The position numbers and the translations under genes are program-made. This document shows positions 5,957-7,942 of a DNA stretch of 7,942 bases, one piece after another; the stretch's first letter is position 1, and every line of letters starts with the position of its first letter. Under the pieces are notes generated by a model. The model was not told where the DNA came from and searched no databases. It saw only the letters and a list, made by a program, of their open reading frames with translations. The stretch comes from CAZTGZ01 sp964613385. Lineage in GTDB: Bacteria; Bacteroidota; Bacteroidia; NS11-12g; UBA9320. The stretch lies in NCBI GenBank assembly GCA_964613385.1, contig CAZTGZ010000071.1, positions 1 through 7,942 on the forward strand, given 5' to 3'.

Positions 5957-5985
5957 AATTTAACTGCATTTGAGGACAATGTCAA
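5957..5985 (-). promoter_or_regulatory. Possible promoter of the membrane protein-hypAB genes
   Basis: On the minus strand TTGACA (5985-5980) and TAAATT (5962-5957) are separated by 17 nt. A start near 5950 would leave about 50 nt before the ATG at 5897. The match to the Bacteroidota -7 element is only partial (TAAATTAT), so this is tentative. Confidence 0.3.
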
Positions 5986-6068
5986 TCGCCTGGATGTTCG
6001 GAACGGAAAAATACCTGACCGAAAAAGAACCACCACCGCAATACAGCTCCTTAATCTACCCGGGTTGC

Positions 6069-6086
6069 CAATGATCTAAATCATTG
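6069..6086. promoter_or_regulatory. FNR/CRP-type operator
   Basis: CAATGAT-CTAA-ATCATTG is a perfect inverted repeat with 7-bp arms and a 4-bp spacer. It contains ATGAT-N4-ATCAT, which differs from the FNR consensus TTGAT-N4-ATCAA only at the outer base of each half, and it keeps the family core TGA-N6-TCA. Its centre (6077.5) is 41.5 bp upstream of the predicted plus-strand start at 6119, the classic class II activator position. The regulator gene is not in the window. Confidence 0.5.
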
Positions 6087-6114
6087 ACTCCGGATTACAA
6101 ATGCACTAATATTG
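6083..6114 (+). promoter_or_regulatory. Plus-strand promoter of the candidate small RNA
   Basis: ATTG (6083-6086), then 20 nt, then TAATATTG (6107-6114) matches the Bacteroidota TTG/TAnnTTTG promoter with one mismatch. The same bases also read as TTGACT-N17-TAATAT. The predicted start is about 6119. It points away from the nickel/hyp genes into DNA that has no plus-strand protein gene. Confidence 0.5.
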
Positions 6115-6118
6115 CGCT

Positions 6119-6252
6119 ATAGTTAACTTTATTCAGAGATAACTATGGGTTCAAGATTCTTGATAGGAAAAGGTGAGCAGTAATGCGAGACTTTTCCGCT
6201 ACGAAGTGCTATTTGATATTGCAGGAAAATGTCAAATGCACTTCGTTTTTTA
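6119..6252 (+). ncRNA. Candidate FNR/CRP-controlled small RNA
   Basis: A transcript of about 133 nt is bounded by a predicted promoter and a strong intrinsic terminator. The first bases form a perfect 7-bp stem, ATAGTTA (6119-6125) with TAACTAT (6140-6146), with a 14-nt loop. A purine-rich single-stranded stretch follows (about 6158-6180, containing AGGAAAAGGTGAG), then the 15-bp terminator stem. This 5' hairpin, open middle and terminator layout is that of a regulatory RNA. Two tiny frames exist: 12 codons at 6145-6183, whose ATG is partly inside the first stem, and 28 codons at 6183-6269. The second has AAGGTGA 6 nt before its ATG but runs past the terminator. No known RNA family was recognised. 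Confidence 0.4.
6201..6251 (+). terminator. Strong intrinsic terminator
   Basis: ACGAAGTGC (6201-6209) pairs with GCACTTCGT (6238-6246), and after one bulged base ATTTGA (6211-6216) pairs with TCAAAT (6232-6237). This is a 15-bp stem with a 15-nt loop. Six Ts (6246-6251) follow on the plus strand. On the minus strand no T-run follows, so the terminator acts on rightward transcription only. It ends at the stop codon of the convergent secreted-protein gene. Confidence 0.75.
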
Positions 6253-6522
6253 TTGCTGGTATGGGATAAAATGCTCCAACCGGATAGTCTCCAAAGCCCC
6301 AACCTGTCTTTGCTCATCGTAACCCGGATTGGTACGATGCGATACCGACACACTGTAAGGTGCCAGACCGGGCTCCAGAGCCAATTCCAGATAACCAGTA
6401 CACAAATCGCCTCCACCTTGCGGCTCCACTTGCGTGCCCCGGTAAGATGCTATCGTCACCTGGGAAAATGCAGCTATTGCTCCAAAAATGAGCAGAGTGA
6501 TGGCTAACATTGTTTTTTTCAT
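6250..6522 (-). CDS. Small secreted protein, unrecognised
   Basis: A 90-residue protein with a clear Sec signal peptide (MKK, hydrophobic core LAITLLIFGAIAAF, cleavage probably around FSQ at 19-21). The mature part is about 69 residues and holds one cysteine (C41, DLCTG). The stretch LELALEPGLAPYSVSVSH loosely recalls the first half of SprB-type or immunoglobulin-like repeats of Bacteroidota surface proteins, and the chain stops where such a repeat would continue. I looked for a frameshifted continuation in the other minus frames and saw none, so it is either a short native protein or a truncated one. It has no ribosome site. The 190 bp upstream, to the immunity gene, hold no other gene and no confident promoter. 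It converges on the candidate small RNA terminator. Confidence 0.6.
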   Translation of the reverse strand: MKKTMLAITLLIFGAIAAFSQVTIASYRGTQVEPQGGGDLCTGYLELALEPGLAPYSVSVSHRTNPGYDEQRQVGALETIRLEHFIPYQQ

Positions 6523-6715
6523 GTTCGGTTGTTGTTTGGTTTAGATGGTTTTCTAAAAAATCCTTCGATTTATTCGTTTTCTAGTATCTGTTACATTCAT
6601 TGAGTCCTTTGAAGAAGGCGTATTTCCATTGGTCAATGAGCCGTTCAATTTATTTTGGAGTTGGCCTTAATAATATTGATTCTACCGTTCGCTATCCTAA
6701 AACACAAAAAACCCA

Positions 6716-7177
6716 TCATGACTGATTGACGTTCCGTTTCATTTCTTCAAACAGTCTTAGCACTCCTTGAATCAATTTATGGTTTTCTAGATCTTCCCTA
6801 CTGTAGCTTTCAATTACTCCTTGATAAGATTCATATCCTTTAAATTTGCTTGTAGATTTTAAAGGCTGGAGCTTTACTTCTTCACCAAAGTCAACAAGCT
6901 TAATCATGTTTGAGTCCTTGAGAAAATCCTTGTATTTTTTAACGCCAACGGCTTCAGAAATTCTTGATTGGAATGCTTTATTCATTTCCGATCTATAGTC
7001 TAAGCCATTGTTAAATCTTTCAAAACATAATTTAAGGGCAGAAGTCAAAGCATTGGCAGAGTCACTTATATCCAATAATTGAATTTCGGCGGTCATTCTT
7101 ACCAAACCATCGCTAAACTTGTGATTGACCACGAATAATAGATAGTTCTTGTAATTATATACTGTTGCAGATTTCAT
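6716..7177 (-). CDS. Probable immunity protein for the adjacent toxin
   Basis: A 153-residue cytoplasmic protein with no signal or membrane segment. Its ATG at 7177 is 1 nt after the toxin's stop (TAA-G-ATG); a TTG at 7195 would add six residues that overlap the toxin end. The position immediately 3' of a polymorphic toxin C-terminus is that of an immunity gene. Two helical stretches, DISDSANALTSALKLCFERF in the first half and ENHKLIQGVLRLFEEM at the end, flank a central part with FLKDSNMIKLVDFGEEVKL. This recalls CdiI-type immunity families, but the match is weak. It would bind and block the nuclease domain in the producer cell. Base composition is AT-rich like the toxin tip and unlike the hyp genes. 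A run of six Ts lies just after its stop. Confidence 0.65.
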   Translation of the reverse strand: MKSATVYNYKNYLLFVVNHKFSDGLVRMTAEIQLLDISDSANALTSALKLCFERFNNGLDYRSEMNKAFQSRISEAVGVKKYKDFLKDSNMIKLVDFGEEVKLQPLKSTSKFKGYESYQGVIESYSREDLENHKLIQGVLRLFEEMKRNVNQS

Positions 7178-7178
7178 C

Positions 7179-7942
7179 TTATTCAATATTTTCAAAGATT
7201 ATTGTAACGTTTCCAGAGCTGGCGTAGTTCTGTATTGTATTAATTATAGATTGTTGATCTAGTAATGGTGTATCATGAGGTGTAACTATATGCAACACTC
7301 TATTAGATACAGAGTTATCAATATCTCCAATTATCAAATCCCCCTGATATAAAGGATAAATCTGACCTGAAATATCATCTACATAAGATTTCCATAAATC
7401 TTCAAGTTTAGTTATATCCTGATAGGTTTTTGCAAAAAAATCCGTACTCTTTACACTTGTGGCAGTTTCTGAGGCTGCATCATAATAATCAATTTTTGGA
7501 AAAGTGGGAGGCGTCTGTATACCTGGCACACTTGCAACATCTTCTATCGCATTTCCTCTTACGAAAGGATTTTCATTCCAAACACCTGAGGGATTGTTCG
7601 CATAAATTCCTGAAGCTGGAGTATCATCCAGTTCATCCAAAAAAATATGTTTTGGGTCAACGAACTCATCTAAATCGCCCAGAAATTGCTGTTTAGTTTT
7701 TCCTGTCCTTGTAAGATAGTCGTCTGTATAATCTAAATAATCAACATTCTTTCTAAAAACTGGATATTCGAACAAAGTCTCCCACGCCCTTACCTTATTC
7801 CCTCCCAAATCCTCCATATAATCCAAAAACTCACCCGGATTATCCACGAGATCCTTCAAGAGATCACTTTTCTCCAGATCGCTCAGATCCGGAATGCTGT
7901 TTTCCAGCTTTCTGAATTTCAGAAAAAAGTCCGATTCCAGCA
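7179..7942 (-). CDS. Polymorphic toxin C-terminus, restriction-endonuclease fold (5' part outside window)
   Basis: The frame is open to the window edge, so only the last 254 residues are seen; a TTG at 7859 is an internal codon, not the start. The first part (LESDFF...LSDLEKSDLLKDLVDNPGEFLDYMEDLGGNKVRAWETLFEYPVFRKNVDYL) is the linker typical of Bacteroidota Rhs/polymorphic toxins just before the toxic tip. The tip, from about 7570, reads NPFVRGNAIEDV, then FPKIDYYD, then TATSVKSTDFFAKTYQD. The Glu of IED (codon 7542-7544), Asp of KID (7488-7490) and Lys of SVK (7449-7451) fit the E...D...xK catalytic set of PD-(D/E)xK nucleases, as in CdiA-type nuclease tips. It ends with a Q-rich helix and a VTIIFENIE strand. 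Probable role: delivery into rival cells and nucleic-acid cleavage. DNA versus tRNA as target is not decided. Confidence 0.7.
   Translation of the reverse strand, partial: LESDFFLKFRKLENSIPDLSDLEKSDLLKDLVDNPGEFLDYMEDLGGNKVRAWETLFEYPVFRKNVDYLDYTDDYLTRTGKTKQQFLGDLDEFVDPKHIFLDELDDTPASGIYANNPSGVWNENPFVRGNAIEDVASVPGIQTPPTFPKIDYYDAASETATSVKSTDFFAKTYQDITKLEDLWKSYVDDISGQIYPLYQGDLIIGDIDNSVSNRVLHIVTPHDTPLLDQQSIINTIQNYASSGNVTIIFENIE

Noticed and set aside
6129..6416. 95-codon minus-strand frame overlapping the small secreted protein
   Set aside because: It is Trp-rich, has no signal, and the competing frame has a clear signal peptide. It was also examined as a frameshifted continuation of the secreted protein, but no matching motif was found.

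Overview
The window looks like a chromosomal segment of a Bacteroidota species, possibly a Saprospiria-like lineage (inference). Supporting signs are the Bacteroidota-type -7 promoter motif (TAnnTTTG or one mismatch), genes mostly without Shine-Dalgarno sequences, lipoprotein and secretion signals of the kind common in the phylum, a DUF4199-like membrane protein, and a polymorphic toxin of the type common in this phylum. No rRNA, tRNA, CRISPR array or insertion sequence was seen.

Layout. Positions 1-349 hold no gene but carry a good promoter for a rightward XRE-family regulator (350-829). All other protein genes I call lie on the minus strand and are listed here left to right. 896-1300 is a small coiled-coil lipoprotein. 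1370-1543 is a doubtful Arg/Lys-rich mini-protein. 1545-1864 is a gene-poor stretch packed with short repeats and palindromes. 1921-3021 is a lipoprotein with a degraded M23/LytM-like domain. 3022-3347 is a puzzling leader with a promoter, a long-range inverted repeat and a 97-codon frame that lacks a credible start. 3348-5897 is the nickel block.

The nickel block, in transcription order (right to left), is a four-helix membrane protein (DUF4199-like), hypA, hypB and a NiCoT/UreH-type nickel permease. Together these give Ni uptake (permease), a Ni/Zn metallochaperone (HypA) and the GTPase that drives Ni insertion (HypB), as needed for [NiFe]-hydrogenase. No hydrogenase structural gene or hypC-F lies in the window.

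Upstream of that block, on the plus strand, is the most interesting signal. A perfect FNR/CRP-type inverted repeat (6069-6086) is centred exactly 41.5 bp before the predicted start of a plus-strand promoter (6083-6114). About 130 nt later there is a strong intrinsic terminator (6201-6251) with no protein gene between. The simplest reading is a small RNA of about 133 nt under an anaerobic or redox regulator, divergent from the nickel/hydrogenase maturation genes. This would resemble FnrS of enterobacteria in logic, not in sequence.

The right end (6250-7942, minus) holds a small secreted protein, a probable immunity gene, and the 3' part of a polymorphic toxin gene that runs off the window. The toxin C-terminus shows the E...ID...SxK pattern of a restriction-endonuclease-fold (PD-(D/E)xK) nuclease, and its stop codon is 1 nt from the immunity start. 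The toxin tip and immunity gene are clearly more AT-rich than the rest, as expected for an exchanged toxin-immunity cassette.
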